NCBI GenBank assembly: GCA_963580455.1
Contig: OY756967.1
Location: forward strand, 16,104,022-16,168,021
DNA length: 64,000 nt
Origin: Euonymus europaeus
Lineage: Eukaryota; Streptophyta; Magnoliopsida; Celastrales; Celastraceae
Direction of reading: 5' to 3'
The notes beneath the pieces are model-generated. The model ran no database searches. It was given only the letters and a program-made list of their open reading frames with translations, and was not told the DNA's origin. The translations under genes and the position numbers were made by a program. Below are positions 1 through 11,882 of the stretch, in pieces (within the stretch, counting starts at the first letter, position 1; every line of letters starts with the position of its first letter).

Positions 1-2802
1 ACAAATTTATTTTATCAAACAGCAAATATTCAATGAACATCCTGAATAGAAACACTTTAGCAATCTTGGTCAAATATTATAATTATTAAATTTGCGTACA
101 CAGTTTCTGATTCTTAAATAGATGTAAAAAATATATAGATTATATTGAATATAAATATATAGTATGTATGAAATGTATGTTAAGTGTTGTTATAGTATGA
201 TTTTATATGTGTATGTTATCCAAAATTCCTATTTTTTTGTTGTGATCATTGTTTACCATGACAAATTTACAAATGTTTTTTACTATAGTATACACATCTA
301 AAAATAATTTATATTGTTCGTACTTTAATTATCATTTGAACCTCGAAATACCAATTGTATTCTGTATTTTTATGAACTTATTTTTCATCTTGTGGAATAT
401 TGTTCTCTTTTGTTGTAGCTTTTTTATTTTACCTTTTATATAAGTGTTGGTGATCATTTTTATAAGTGAGCCATTATTTTGTTTTCAGTTTATTCTCAAT
501 TGATGAAGAGTTTTTGGATCTTTTATTTGGATTATTATTTTAAATATAATTAGATAAATGAACTATTTATCATTTCATTCATAGGATTTCAACATGGATG
601 ATTTACATATCTGAGTATAATATTGATTACAAAATATGATGCAGTTTTGATGTTGTTATAACAAAATGCATTATCTAGCACATTTCTTTCTAGTGATGTG
701 AAACTCCAAAATTATCCTTTTTGTCCTTCAAAAGATATACCATGCAGTATGTAACGCCCCGACCCGGGGGCGCTACTGTTTAAACCTAATTCAATATCTA
801 TAAGATATTAAATCTCCACATTATCATAAAAGATTTAATCTTAGTTTCTCCAACTAAATCCATAAATTTCTACCGAAATTTCGGCAGCATCTCCCCGTAT
901 ATCGGAGAATGCCCACCCGAAATATGCAGCACATATTCAGCAATATATAAGGCATCCGACCATCATATCACAAGCAATCGCAATCCTAGGCAGCGCCTCA
1001 GGCCATCTACAGCGTGCATCCGCAATATATAATAAGTCACAATCATCATACATGTATCGACATGCAATATATCAATAAGATTCACACCCAGGTACAGGAG
1101 TCCTATCACAAGGCACCCTCCTATCCGTACCATCCACACACCGTCAAGGTGTTCATAAACGTAGTCAACATACACAATCTTCAATTCGTACATAAAATAT
1201 CAAACATAATAAAGAAAGCTAATTCTTTATTCTAACCCATCCTAGTGTCTCTAGGTGGCACCATGACATCTCACCTCCTACAGATCCGTAGTGCCGGTAT
1301 CCGTACCAGTCTCGCCTGTGTGGAAAGGAAAAAGAGTAAAGGGTGAACAATGGCTCAGTAGGGGTAAAGAGGATAACAAAATACAATAGCTGAATCAAAA
1401 GGTAAGTCGATGCAGCAACATGCCAAAGACTATGAACCACCATAATAAATACTCATCAAACCGTGGTCTCGTTTCCTACTGTGAGTCCCAATGAGACAAC
1501 GCCTCAGCATCCATCCCCACACATCGATATTGGTGAACACTGCCACCATACGACTCAATAAGGAAAACATGACCAATTACAAGACACCGGTCTTGTCCAT
1601 ACTGACTCGGGTTCCCTGAACAGATTCCTCAGAATCTCAGGATGTTCCCTCATATAGGAGTCATTCGGTTGCAACCAAGCCAAGGTTCCACAACCCTCCT
1701 CCCATATGACGTTCACACAACCTATGGAAGTCATGAATCCATATTCGCACTTCCATGTGGCTCTAATGCAACAATGTCATGCCATGAATTTAATATAGCA
1801 ATAAACAAATCCTAGTTATATATTTAACTAGCCATGATGCATGAATAAGAACCAAACATGCTTGATATAAGACCAAACAATCAACCGGGAATGCAAACTA
1901 ATATTTAGGAAAATTCGAGAATAACCCTAGGTTCGTTTTTCCCTAGGGAGCAAATGGGGAAAAACACAAACATGAATAATAATGAAGATTAAAAAAACGC
2001 AATTTTAGATAATAAGAAAGAACCGAAAGATTGGGCTAGAATCCCCTACCTCGAATCCACGCAAAAGTAGAAAATCAATAACCCAACCTTATGGTTTCGG
2101 CTTTTCCTCAACCTATCAATTTCACGAAACTCAAACTTATTTCATAATTCCCATATCTTAATTCAATGTAAAAATAACTAATTTCTCAAGAAAAATTAAA
2201 GAAATCTTACCTTTTTTCAATACAAGGATTTTCAATCCTTAACTACGCCCAACCGAGTTCACAACTTTAATCTACCCAAGAACCTAGTAATTGACATCAT
2301 ATTTAAACTTTATTGAACATATCCAACTTAAATTTTTGCACTTAAAAATACAAAAATTCAAAACATAAACCAACTCTTACATTTCTCTCTCTAAATTTAC
2401 CAAACCTTTAATCTTGGCCTCCAAGCTTGAGATTCCCAAATCAACAATAAAAACCCACACATATATGTATAATTCAGTCCTAATCAAGGCTATTTAATCA
2501 TAAATTTCATTTCTTAAAAATTCCATAAAAATTCCACAAAAAAACCTAGTTTCTCAAATCAAACAAAAACTTACCTAAATCTGAAAATTTTTGTACAATA
2601 ATGATGAATCTTGCTTAAACATCCATGAACCTTCAAATTCCAAGCCAAAATCTCCTTTCTTTCTCTCTTTCTTTCTCTCTTCTTTCTCTCTTCTTCCCTC
2701 CCTTCTTCCGTCTCTCACTCTGTCGCGTCCCTCTGTTGCTCCACAAAATAACAGAACAAATGGTGCTGGATTTTTTTAAATGGCCAAATGGCCTTGTAAA
2801 AC

Positions 2803-2847
2803 GTGGCCACTTTTGGTGGCCCAAAACATGGCCACCGAAAGTGGCAC
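2803..2847. other. Hairpin in solo LTR
   Basis: Arms of about 18-19 bases (2803-2821 and 2830-2847) are inverted repeats with few mismatches around an 8-base loop. The arms contain GTGGCCAC and GGCCACC. In an LTR transcript this would fold as a stem-loop. Confidence 0.6.
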
Positions 2848-2988
2848 TAATATACAATATATATATAATATTATATATATATGTAATTTATTTATTTTTA
2901 TTGAATTCTATTTTTTTAATGGGTAATTCATCCCTAATCAAAATTTTCACTCATTATTTGGTATTTTCAAACTCAAACTCCCTATTTA

Positions 2989-2992
<4 letters not shown>

Positions 2993-3036
<44 letters not shown>
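2993..3036. repeat. (ATT)n microsatellite
   Basis: About fourteen units of ATT lie 30 bp inside the 3' edge of the solo LTR. Reading frames across it give only poly-tyrosine or similar runs and are not genes. Confidence 0.95.
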
Positions 3037-3079
3037 TACTTTGGCATTTTTCGGGTCAGGGTATTACACAGTATATATA

Positions 3080-3911
3080 AGCATCAGATATCAGATATTA
3101 GCAAGAGTGTATCAATCGCATTTCCTCTTTAGTTTGATTCCGGAATTCTTCTGTTGAGTTTTTGTTTCTAGAGCTTTGTTCTTCGCACAATGATCATTTT
3201 TTTACATCATCTGACATTGTTTCCAACGTAAACATTGCTTCCGAAATTTCTTCAAGCATAACACCATATGGAGAGATGTCTTCTTTGATTGTTGTGATGA
3301 GTGTCTTGGCAGTGTTTTTATCTTCCACTATTTTTGTCTTGATGAAGTCTTTCAATTGTACTCTGCACCAGTCGAGCTTGTTTACAGTAGATGCAATGTT
3401 GTACATGCTATCTTTGAGTTGTGAGGTTTTTTCTTCAGTTGTTGTATCACCCACATTTTCTGTAGCTGATTTATCTTATGTTGCCTGCTTGAGAGATAGG
3501 TATAGCTGCTGAGCTTTTTCATAGATGTTTGATATCTGCTAAAATTTTTATGCCTACTCTAGAAGTATCTGATGATTGTAGAACTTCAGCATGAATCAGT
3601 AAAATCTGAACCATTAACCTTTCTGTTTTCTTCTGATTTTCTGATTTCTGCATGTCATCCATCTTCTCAATCATGCTGATATTTGTTGTAAGTGACCAGA
3701 GACCATATTTCCATTAATAGGTAGATTTTAGCTTGTCTTTTTGTTCCAACAGTTCTTCTGAAGCTTTAATGAAGCAGTCAAATGTGTCATCTGTTAAGTT
3801 TGGTGTGTGCGTCGCAGCATGTTCCACTTGGATTAACATCAATTCAATCTCTTGGATTATGTCCCAGTGTTCTTTTTTAGTCAACTTCTTCATCTCCAAT
3901 TTTTTCTGATA
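3080..3911 (-). pseudogene. Coiled-coil protein of element H, copy A (broken)
   Basis: On the minus strand a protein of roughly 270 residues can be followed from a lysine-rich start (MEMKKLTKKEHW) to near 3080. It is rich in Glu, Lys, Gln and Leu with heptad-like spacing, so coiled coil is likely. Compared with copy D (53004-53800) it has a TAG about 60 codons in, a 2-base deletion near 3528 and a one-base loss in a T run near 3200, each breaking the frame. A possible upstream exon lies at 4115-4286. I do not recognise a family; similarity to coiled-coil regions in general is not informative. It is part of the minus-strand row of coding-like pieces in element H. Confidence 0.5.
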
Positions 3912-4114
3912 TTATTGCTTGGAACATCTTTGGCCGTATGTGTAGGGAAAAAAAGTTAAATTTTAGTTGACATACATGCTAGAAATTGTATTTATAAGCA
4001 TTTGAAGAACATATAATTTTGTAAAATTTTTGTTCTTCTTGTTCTAGAATATAGAGAAAATAAAATAAGTTTGATCTGTTAATTTTGAGTAGTAGTTAAG
4101 AAGTTTAAACTTAC

Positions 4115-4286
4115 ATGATTTGCTGGGTTTGATTGAATTTCTTCTTGTTGATGCTTCATCGCTGTTGGAGAGAGTTTCTGTTGTGATATTTGGTTTGTAA
4201 GCTTTGGCAGAAATGATATTTATCACTCTTGGTCCTTGGTCTTGTGTGTTTTTATATATTTGAGAAAAGATTTTAACTGTTTGCAT
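4115..4286 (-). pseudogene. Short basic exon of element H (MQTVKIF...), copy A
   Basis: A minus-strand reading frame starts MQTVKIFSQIYKNTQDQG, runs through a Ser/Lys/Arg-rich stretch (STRRNSIKPSKS) and meets a splice-donor-like GTAAGT at about 4113. It could be the first exon of the coiled-coil gene downstream. The copia insertion site lies inside this exon, so in copies B, C and D the exon is split by copia. The function is unknown. The short length means chance cannot be excluded. Confidence 0.35.
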
Positions 4287-5301
4287 CTGTAGTTGATTGG
4301 TGTTTTTTTTAAAATTTGTGGTAAATTATTGTTGATGTGATTGGTCTTTATTATTTGTCTGAATATTCTAGAATTTCTTGTTCAGTATTTATTCCATAAT
4401 TTCAGTGGTTTTTTTTTGTATATCTGAAATTTTGTAGTTATATTTTTGGTGTTATTCCATCACATTTTTTTTAAAAGTTGTTTTTTTTTAAATTGAAACT
4501 CTATTTTATACCGTAGTTTTTTGGTAAATTATTTTCACTAAGTTATCTTTATTTGCGTTTTTAACAGTTTATTTTGGATGGTTTTTCTTTAGATGATAAC
4601 AATTTATAATATAGTTTGACTTTTGTAATTTTATGGTGATTCTCATCTAAAGTATAACGTCATTTATGATAACGTGTTTACTGAATTTATTAGGTTTACC
4701 TTTTACTATTTTAGGGCAATGATGTAATTTTTGTGTTGTCAATCATTTATTCTAACAACTTTCTGAATTATATTTGTCAGTGATTGCTTCTTAAATAAAG
4801 TAATGATATCATTCTATCCATCATTTGTCGAAGAAGTGGAGTATTTATTCATGGAGAGATATGGTGTTCATTTCATTGTTAAACCAATCTAAGTATTCTG
4901 AAATAGTAAAAGGTAACTATAGAAGAGCTTAACTATAGAACTGAACTTGAAGCTCATTTAATACAGTCGTGTATAGAAGAACATGTGTATACATCTTTAA
5001 TATGAAATTGAATGAATTTTTTTCAGAATTGTTGTTATTGTTACATTTTTATAGAAGGGTAATAAATTGTATTTGACATTATTAAATTGTATTTGACAAA
5101 TATTTACAAGATCCGAAATAAACTCACCTAAACTATTAGATTTTGTGAGAGAGAGATGAGTAATAGAGCGACAATGTTAAACATTGCAAAACTTATGATA
5201 GAGATGTTGACAGAACAACTGCGAATTGAAGATATACACGCACAAAAAATGTTTGATTCTTCCTGTATAGTTTTCAAGCTAAACGAATGAAATTCAAAAT
5301 T

Positions 5302-5552
5302 CTAATAGCTGAATTGATGTAGTTGAGATATTGTCTCAAGTAATTTCAACATTTTTTGTTTGAGTTGAAACAAATTACTCCAATTTGTTTCACCAATTGC
5401 ACCAAGTTCAATCTCAACAACTGCAAATTGAAGATTAATGACTTGAGGAGAAACAGGCGATCTTGATTTTATGCGTTTATTATGTAGCTTGCAGAGTGAA
5501 GAATCGGAATGGACTGTCGTGGCAAGAGTTGATAAAACGAAGAAAACTGAAT
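5302..5552 (-). other. Conserved reading frame V of element H, copy A
   Basis: About 80 codons are open on the minus strand and read FFVLSTLATTVHSDSSLCKL at the start, ending in QLHQFSY. The same peptide is open in copies B (22173-22418) and D (60449-60670, with an in-frame 24-bp deletion) and frameshifted in copy C. A CAG just upstream could be a splice acceptor, so this may be an internal exon. No family is recognised. Confidence 0.3.
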
Positions 5553-7281
5553 TAGGTATGGTTGGACGATAAAGGAAGAAGACAAATGTTGCGAACTTGC
5601 ATTTAGAGCCTTATAAAAGAGAATTCAATTGAGGAAAGCAATGTAAGTGAAGATAGCAAATGAGATCTTGTGAAACCCAAAGAAAAATTTATGGAAAGGA
5701 AAAAAAGGTGGATGAATTGAGTTTTTTCGATTAATAATTTGTTCTCCCAATTGGTACAATCCTCTTTCTTTCTCTGTGAAAAACCCAGGAATACACTTGC
5801 TTATTCGATTTTTCAATAGCAGAGAAGATGCTACAAACCCAGCAAGTAATGCACATAAGTAAACGCAAAAATGAAAAATCAAAATCATAACTAAAACATG
5901 TTAGCTTATAACAACAACAATAAAAATTAAAAGAATTAAATCAATTACAAAATAATGAAAATCACGGAAACAACCAAAAATACAAAATACGAATGCCATT
6001 CAATAACAAAGATGATTCAAAAGAAACAGAGAAATAACTAACTGTACCAAAGAAAGTATATACGTTCATAATTAACATACACAACATAATCCAACAACAA
6101 AACACAAATAATTAACAAAAAAATCATTTAGAATTCACAGAAAATGAGGAAATACATAATTGTAGCAAAGGAAAACCAAAAAAACAATATAAGATCTCAA
6201 TCCAATAACAAAAATAATTACCAAAATAATTACATTTATCTTTATCTGGGGCTGCAAAATAAACGCGAAAGTGTGTGGTTTATTTTTTTTTTTTTTGCTT
6301 ATGATTTTTTTTTATTTCTCGGTTTAGGGAATAGTTTACAAATTAATGATTGTAGATAAAAAAAAAATTGAATTTTTTTTAAACACAATCTATGTTTTTA
6401 AGTTGTGATCATATATTGATTTTTTTCACAGTCTAGTTATGCGAATTTTTTTTAATTATTTTACTTTGTTAGGTGTTGTTTAATTTATTTTTGTGTACAA
6501 ATTTGTTTATTTAATTCATCTTTGCGTATTCTTCGCTTGTCTACATGTATATATGTTTCGCTTTATAATTATGCAAAATAATAATTAATGATTGTAGAAA
6601 AAAATATATCACATTTTAAATTTTTTACTGAATTATGTTTTCGTTTTTTACAATTATTGTACACTGAGGTATTTCCTCTTTTTTTTTTTAATTTTGAAAT
6701 ATTTTTTGTTATTGGATTTTGAGCATATTTTGTTTTTTGGGTGTATTATTTAACTCTCATAAATAATTAAATCATGACAAAAAATGGAGAATAACAACAA
6801 TTACGCGATCTATTATATATATTGAAATTTATTATCACTAATTGCTTTGTATTTTGTATATTTAGTTTTATAAATTTGATTTAATTGGTTTTCGATGCAT
6901 CAATAACAATATAGTAAATTAGAATTTTAGTGTTAAAACCTTTTAATAGTATTTGCAACTTTAATTACTGTTAATCTAATTTGTAATTTATCGACCTTTG
7001 GAACACATATACTTATGTATTTAATATTAATGTCTGAGAAATATAAAACATATTAAATATCATAACATGATATAATTTTAATAAGCAAAAGATTGGATTT
7101 TAAAGGTGACATTGAATCCAGTTTAATTAACCAACTGTCAACAAAATGTGTTCTTCTTGGACTTTGACTTACCCAGTCCCCCTCCCTTATGAAATTAGCC
7201 GACATCAGTACATCACACTCACTCAGCTCATTGCCTCATTCAACGCCTCCTCCTTCAGATTCAGAGAGACAGAGACGAAAC

Positions 7282-10056
7282 ATGTCCACCACCGCAACTC
7301 CTGCAACCCCCACTGAGCCAACCTCTGCCACTTCTCCTCAAGGTTAGTCAATGATGGAGTTTTGCTATTTTTGTAATGAATCTCTTTTAGATAAGACAAA
7401 TAACACGAGATCCGTTTCTTTTCTTTGATTATGGTGAAAAGCATTGCATGGGCCATGGCGTTCCTTTGATGCTTATGTGGCGTTGATGAGTGGTGGGATA
7501 GAATCATAGGACCATGTGGTTCTAAAGCTATAATTTTACTACTGAAGGCATTAACCTTAACCTTTAAGATGTGCTTTTAACATCCGTAATTCAGCTACCT
7601 GTGAAAGTGTGTGGTTGTGCTCTATTTTATGCTCAGTCTCTGTTATCACGTCTCTGTGAGTAAACAACAGCTGTGTATTTATATGTATAGCCTCAATTAG
7701 CTAATCTGAAATTTTACATATAATTGAAATTTATTATACTAAATTACTAATATGTGCTTTTCACTTGAATTGCTCACTTATTTATATGTGATATTCTGAA
7801 ACATGTTGAGTGTCACTGAAACTTGTTGTCAAACAACATTATTTCTCAAATTGGTAACTTGATCTGCTGCTAATGTCAGTTTTTTTTTCTTTTATTTATG
7901 TTGATGTAGTTATTGTTGATCAAGCAGCTGTGGCTCAGAATCAAATTAACCAAACTTTGGGTGCTTAAGAAGACCTACCTAATGTCAAAGAGCCGGGACA
8001 TATCTTAGAACTTGAGAAGGATGGGGACAATGATGACAAGGAAGATGACGACCCTCCAAAGCGTAGTGGACGCAAAGGTCAGCGTACTTCTTGGGTATGG
8101 ACTCATTATGAATATATTCAAGGTCCTCCAGAATTTGCAAAATGTAAATATTGTTCTATTAAGTATTTGTGCTCATCAAAGAGACATGGCATCTCTAACC
8201 TGAAAACTCATTTTTCCAAGTGCAAGAAGTCTCCATTTAGGAAACTACCTAAAGGTAAAAAAACCCTTAGTTTGAAAACAGTCAAGAAGGAAGATGGTCA
8301 TTCGAGTGTCGATCTACGGGCTGTCACTTTTAATGTAGATGTTGCTAGGAAAGAATTAGCTAAAATGATCATCATTGATGAGTTGCCATTTAGGATTGTG
8401 GAGAATGAAGGGTTTAGAAATTACGTAGAGGCAATATAACCATTATGCAAGCTTCCTTCTCGGATGACAGTTGCTAGGGATACTATGAAGATATTTATGT
8501 AGGAGAGGGAGACTTTGAGGAAACTCTTGAAGAATGAAGTGGTTTGCATCACAACTGATAGTTGGACATCAATCCAAAATATCAACTATATGTGTGTCAC
8601 TGCACATTGGATTGATAGTCATTGGAATTTGAACAAAAGAATCATAAACTTTGTTCAAATTCCAAGTCACAAAGGAGAGGTGATTGGGATAGCTATTGAA
8701 TTGTCAATGTTGCAATGGGGAATTGATAAACTATTCACTGTCACAGTAGACAATGCAAGCTCAAATGATACAGCAATTAGGCACTTGAAACTTCTCACTA
8801 AGGATTGGAAGGGGACCATCTTAGGTCATGAGTTTTTGCAAATGCGATGTTGTGCACTCATTCTTAATCTTATTGTTAAGGATGGGTTAGATGAGCATGA
8901 TGAAGCTATTACTAGGATTCGTAATGTTGTACGCTATGTGAAGTCCTCACCAGCTAGGTTGGCTAATTTTAAGAAGTGCGCAGTGAAGGTAAAAATTGAT
9001 TGCAAAAAATCATTGTGCTTGGATGTAGCACTCGATGGAATTCGACTTATTTGATGTTGGATGTGGCTTTGAATTATGAAAAGGTATTTAGGAGGCTTGA
9101 GTCGGATGATAGACGATTCTTGAAGTATTTTGACAATAGTGAGAAAGGAAAAGGGAAGGTTAGCAAGAACATTGGGCCACCTAGTGAACTAGATTGGGGG
9201 GTATGCTAGATCACTTGTGAAGTTTTTAAGAATGTTTTACCAAATGACTTTGAGATTCTCCACCTCTTTACAAGTTTCTTCCAACTCCTTTTTCATTGAG
9301 ATTGTCTCATTGCATAGTAGATTGTTGGAGTTGTCTAAAAGTGATGACATCGACATGAAACTCATGGCTAAACGGATCAAATTGAAATTTGATAAATATT
9401 GGGATAATTTGGACAATATGAATTACTTGTTGTTTGTGGCTGCTGTACTTGACCCTCGTTATAAGCTTAAATATCTAAAATATTGTTTTGAGGAGATATA
9501 TGATTCATTCAAGAGGGAGTATGTGATGGATAAAGTGAAAGACACATTGACAAGGTTGTATGATCACTTCAATGATGCGACATATGATAGAGCAGAGAGT
9601 CATAATCAATTTCAGCCACCTAGTAAATCCATGAGAGTGGAAGAAAATGATGAAGACTGTGTGAGAATATTTGCTTCAAGGGTAGCCATGCGGATGAGGG
9701 AAGCTGAGAATTTAGAGAACATGACGGAGGTAGGAAGGTATTTGGATGAGACTTGTGAGAATTATAATGTTCAATTTGATGTACTTGCTTGGTGGAAGCT
9801 CAATGGTAGCAAGTACCCTATTCTTTCTCGTGTTGAAAGGGCTGTGTTGGCTATACCGGTGTCTACAATTGCTTCAGAAAGTACTTTCAGCACTAGTGGT
9901 AGAGTTCTTAGTCCATATAGAAGCAAATTAACTCCAAAAACAGTGGAAAGTCTTATATGTGCTCAAAATTGGTTAAGGAAGAAACCAATATCTATAGACA
10001 TTGAAGCTGAGAAGGAAGATGCTGAAAAAATTGAAGAAATTGAAGAAGTCAAATAA
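7282..10056 (+). pseudogene. hAT transposase (BED finger/RICESLEEPER type), pseudogene
   Basis: This is a DDE transposase of the hAT superfamily, a nuclear cut-and-paste enzyme. Exon 1 (7282-7342, MSTTATPATPTEPTSATSPQ) joins by a GT..AG intron to exon 2 at 7910. In order come an acidic linker, a BED-type zinc finger (KCKYC...HFSKC, about 8137-8225), a central RNase H-like region with DSWTS and VDNASSND, the STRWNSTYLML motif, the SNSFFIEI and LDPRYK region, and a C-terminal dimerisation domain (about 9740-9985, with WWK, YPILS, IPVSTIASESTFS and CAQNW). It is dead: stops at about 7967, 8437 and 8500, a frameshift near 9027, and another at a run of six G at about 9194-9199. The second half (9217-10056) is the longest open stretch. 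Confidence 0.9.
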
Positions 10057-10879
10057 CTGTCAATCTTTATATAATTACATTCTCCATTCTTGTATGAGAT
10101 TTTTGTGTCACATTGCATCCTTTAAATAATCATTTCTGTTTTTTTATATAGAAATTGGTTTGCCGGAACTTTGTGTTGAGTGTGACTAAATACTATTGTT
10201 GAATTCTGAGAGACTCTTCAATTAATAATGAAAGGTAATTTAATTTATATTGCTATTATGTATAATGGATTAATGGTGCCTTTATATGGTACTTTTCAAA
10301 TATCAATTCTGAATTTGACTTGCTGCCTTGCTGGTTTGAAATGACAATGAAATGCAAGTCAAATGGTGCTGTTGCTTAACGCCACTGGAATGCTTTATTT
10401 TGTGGAACTACTATGGAGAGTTGTAGCTCATATTTTGGTTTTTGAATGGATAATGCTACTTTCTACTATTTTGATTTGATTTGTAGTTTAAACTTCAAAC
10501 TTTGGACAAATTGAACTTGTTGCTTGTTCTTGTCTATGGGACTCATGGGACTGATGACTCTAAAGACTACAGTCTATAGCTCTATTAAGTCTTGTTAAGT
10601 TATAATGAATTTTTAATTTGTGGGTTGAATTTTTAATTTGTGGTTCTTCCACTGGAATTCTTTATTTAATTGATTGTTTTATTGTCTTAGAAATTTGAAG
10701 TAAAAATTATATATATTTAGTCATTGATAGCAAGAAACAAACAAACAGAAAGTGAGGCATGATTATTGAACTAAAAGCATGGCAAAGGAAGATTAAAATC
10801 ACATTGTATATTTTAAACTCATTTCATGAGCTTGACCCACTTTTTTTGGTTTGCCTCTTTTAAGTATTATGCATCCGAC

Positions 10880-10930
10880 CCAACCCATTTGTATCTAACC
10901 CCAACCCATATGAAACCGACCCAACCCAAT
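10880..10930. repeat. hAT subterminal repeats
   Basis: Two CCGACCCAACCCA-like motifs and one related CCCCAACCCATATG motif are clustered here. Such short repeats near the ends of Ac-like hAT elements are transposase-binding sites in characterised relatives; the role here is inferred. Confidence 0.5.
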
Positions 10931-10934
10931 CCGT

Positions 10935-11259
10935 TCCAGATTAAGGTTTAAGAAGGTAATTGTTACTTTTATATTTTAATATGAGGCTATTTTTTGATAG
11001 ATTTTTGACTTTTTTTTCCTTGTTATTTTTTGTCTATAGGAGGTGGGAAATTGTTTTGAAGCATCTTTATCTTCTTTTGGTCGTAGATTCTCTTCTAGAA
11101 TTGCTGGAAAAAAGGCGGGGTGTGAAAATTTTAAGGTATATCAGGATTTTGTTTTTGAGGATATGTTATTGATATGCTATGATCTATGGCTGCACTTATC
11201 ACTATTATGTTAAACAGGTTGTTGGTGTTGGTGGATCAAGATTTCTTATGCATGTTGAT
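10935..11259 (+). repeat. Inverted repeat, left arm
   Basis: The arm is about 325 bp and matches the reverse complement of 11883-12209 with scattered mismatches. In plus orientation it carries the same exon-like sequence that the right arm carries on the minus strand, including a reading frame VVGVGGSRFLMHVD. The frame is damaged at about 11052 by an extra T relative to the right arm. Confidence 0.85.
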
Positions 11260-11382
11260 TGTGATGTTGTATCTAAGTGCAATATTCCAATTAGCATTGT
11301 TTTAAGCACTCCCCGCAAATGCATCAAAGAGTATCACAGAAGATGTTTAGGATTTAAGAATTTTGTTTTTGTTAGTCTATGA
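11212..11382 (+). pseudogene. Exon-like frame VVGVGGSRFLMHVD..., left-arm copy
   Basis: After a TTAAACAG acceptor-like site the plus strand reads VVGVGGSRFLMHVDCDVV and continues, open, to FVFVSL and a stop at about 11382. The first 14 residues are shared with the minus-strand copy at 11846-11935; beyond the arm boundary the two differ. I do not recognise the protein. It may be the 3' part of the PB1-like gene described at 11846-12694. Confidence 0.3.
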
Positions 11383-11882
11383 AAATGTATTGTTGTAATG
11401 TTTAATGTTCATATTTTTTATGGACAAATATGATGCCAGGTAGATCACATGTTTTGTTTTTTGTTTGCAGTATTATCATGTTGATAATCTATTTGTGGTA
11501 TTACCAACTATTGCTGTTGTTTTGCAAGGAAAATCCATTTGATAGCTTTGTTTTGTGGGTATCACTGGGATATTTCCTTCAGGTTCTTCACAATTTAGTA
11601 TTTAGTATTTAGTTTCCTTCACATCCTCACTATGAAGAAGCAACAAAAAAATCATTGAAGAGAATTACAAATATTGTTATAAGCAGTCTATCCCGTGAAA
11701 AATAAAGTATAGATAATTATTGACAAACATTTCTTGTGGATTGACTTTATAATATTACCAAGTCTATTATTCACTCATTTTGTTTTTTCATGACAACCTT
11801 ATTTTTTATATTTGTTGTATAAATTAAATACTTCTTTATATTCGTTGTTGATTTGAAGATAAATTGGTTTGTCTATGTTTAA
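11260..11882. other. Spacer between inverted arms
   Basis: About 620 bp of AT-rich DNA separates the two arms. Apart from the end of the exon-like frame at 11260-11382 I see no gene, tandem repeat or structured RNA here. Confidence 0.6.

Larger units (their letters stand above)
750..3068 (+). mobile_element. Solo LTR, 2.3 kb, TSD CAGTA
   Basis: The insertion starts TGTAACGCCCCGACCC and ends GGGTCAGGGTATTACA, the TG..CA ends of an LTR with complementary tips. It is flanked by CAGTA at 745-749 and 3069-3073. The related copy near 52960 has the uninterrupted site with a single CAGTA, which proves insertion and the 5-bp duplication. There is no internal domain, primer site or second LTR, so it is a solo LTR left by LTR-LTR recombination. 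It holds a pyrimidine-rich tract (about 2650-2710), a hairpin (2803-2847) and an ATT microsatellite (2993-3036). The ends resemble those of plant Ty3/gypsy chromovirus LTRs, but this assignment is an inference. No gene is supported inside. Confidence 0.9.
1..7161. repeat. Element H, copy A (empty copia site)
   Basis: This stretch is repeated in the window: 85-749 and 3074-4177 match 52305-54061, and 4178-7161 match 21050-23999, 33307-36308 and, partly, 59326-61085. It is interrupted by a solo LTR at 750-3068. At 4173-4177 the five bases AGTTT occur once, where the other copies carry a copia element flanked by AGTTT on both sides, so this is the unoccupied site. The copy ends at 7161, where hAT sequence begins. 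Coding-like pieces on the minus strand are listed separately; the remainder (about 4300-5290 and 5900-7160) is AT-rich with no gene I can support. Confidence 0.85.
7162..10934 (+). mobile_element. hAT transposon, degenerate and end-truncated
   Basis: The segment contains a hAT transposase pseudogene (7282-10056) and, at its right side (about 10880-10934), repeats of CCGACCCAACCCA type, like the subterminal repeats of Ac-like hAT elements. The left edge abuts element H copy A exactly where H stops (7161), and the right edge abuts an inverted-repeat arm (10935). I cannot find terminal inverted repeats or an 8-bp target duplication, so both tips are probably lost. The 10057-10880 stretch is 3' noncoding sequence with no gene. 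Confidence 0.75.

Noticed and set aside
249..443. 64-residue hydrophobic frame identical in copies A and D (52465-52659)
   Set aside because: The DNA of the two copies is nearly identical here, so the shared peptide needs no selection. Composition is AT-driven Phe/Ile/Leu with no domain or codon signature.
963..1443. Overlapping small frames on both strands in the solo LTR
   Set aside because: They lie inside an LTR body, overlap each other on opposite strands and match nothing recognisable.
2591..3080. Frames rich in Ser/Leu/Phe and poly-Tyr
   Set aside because: They translate a pyrimidine-rich tract and an ATT microsatellite.
7162..10934. Terminal inverted repeats and 8-bp target duplication for the hAT element
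   Set aside because: I compared both edges and found no matching tips; only subterminal-type repeats at the right side.
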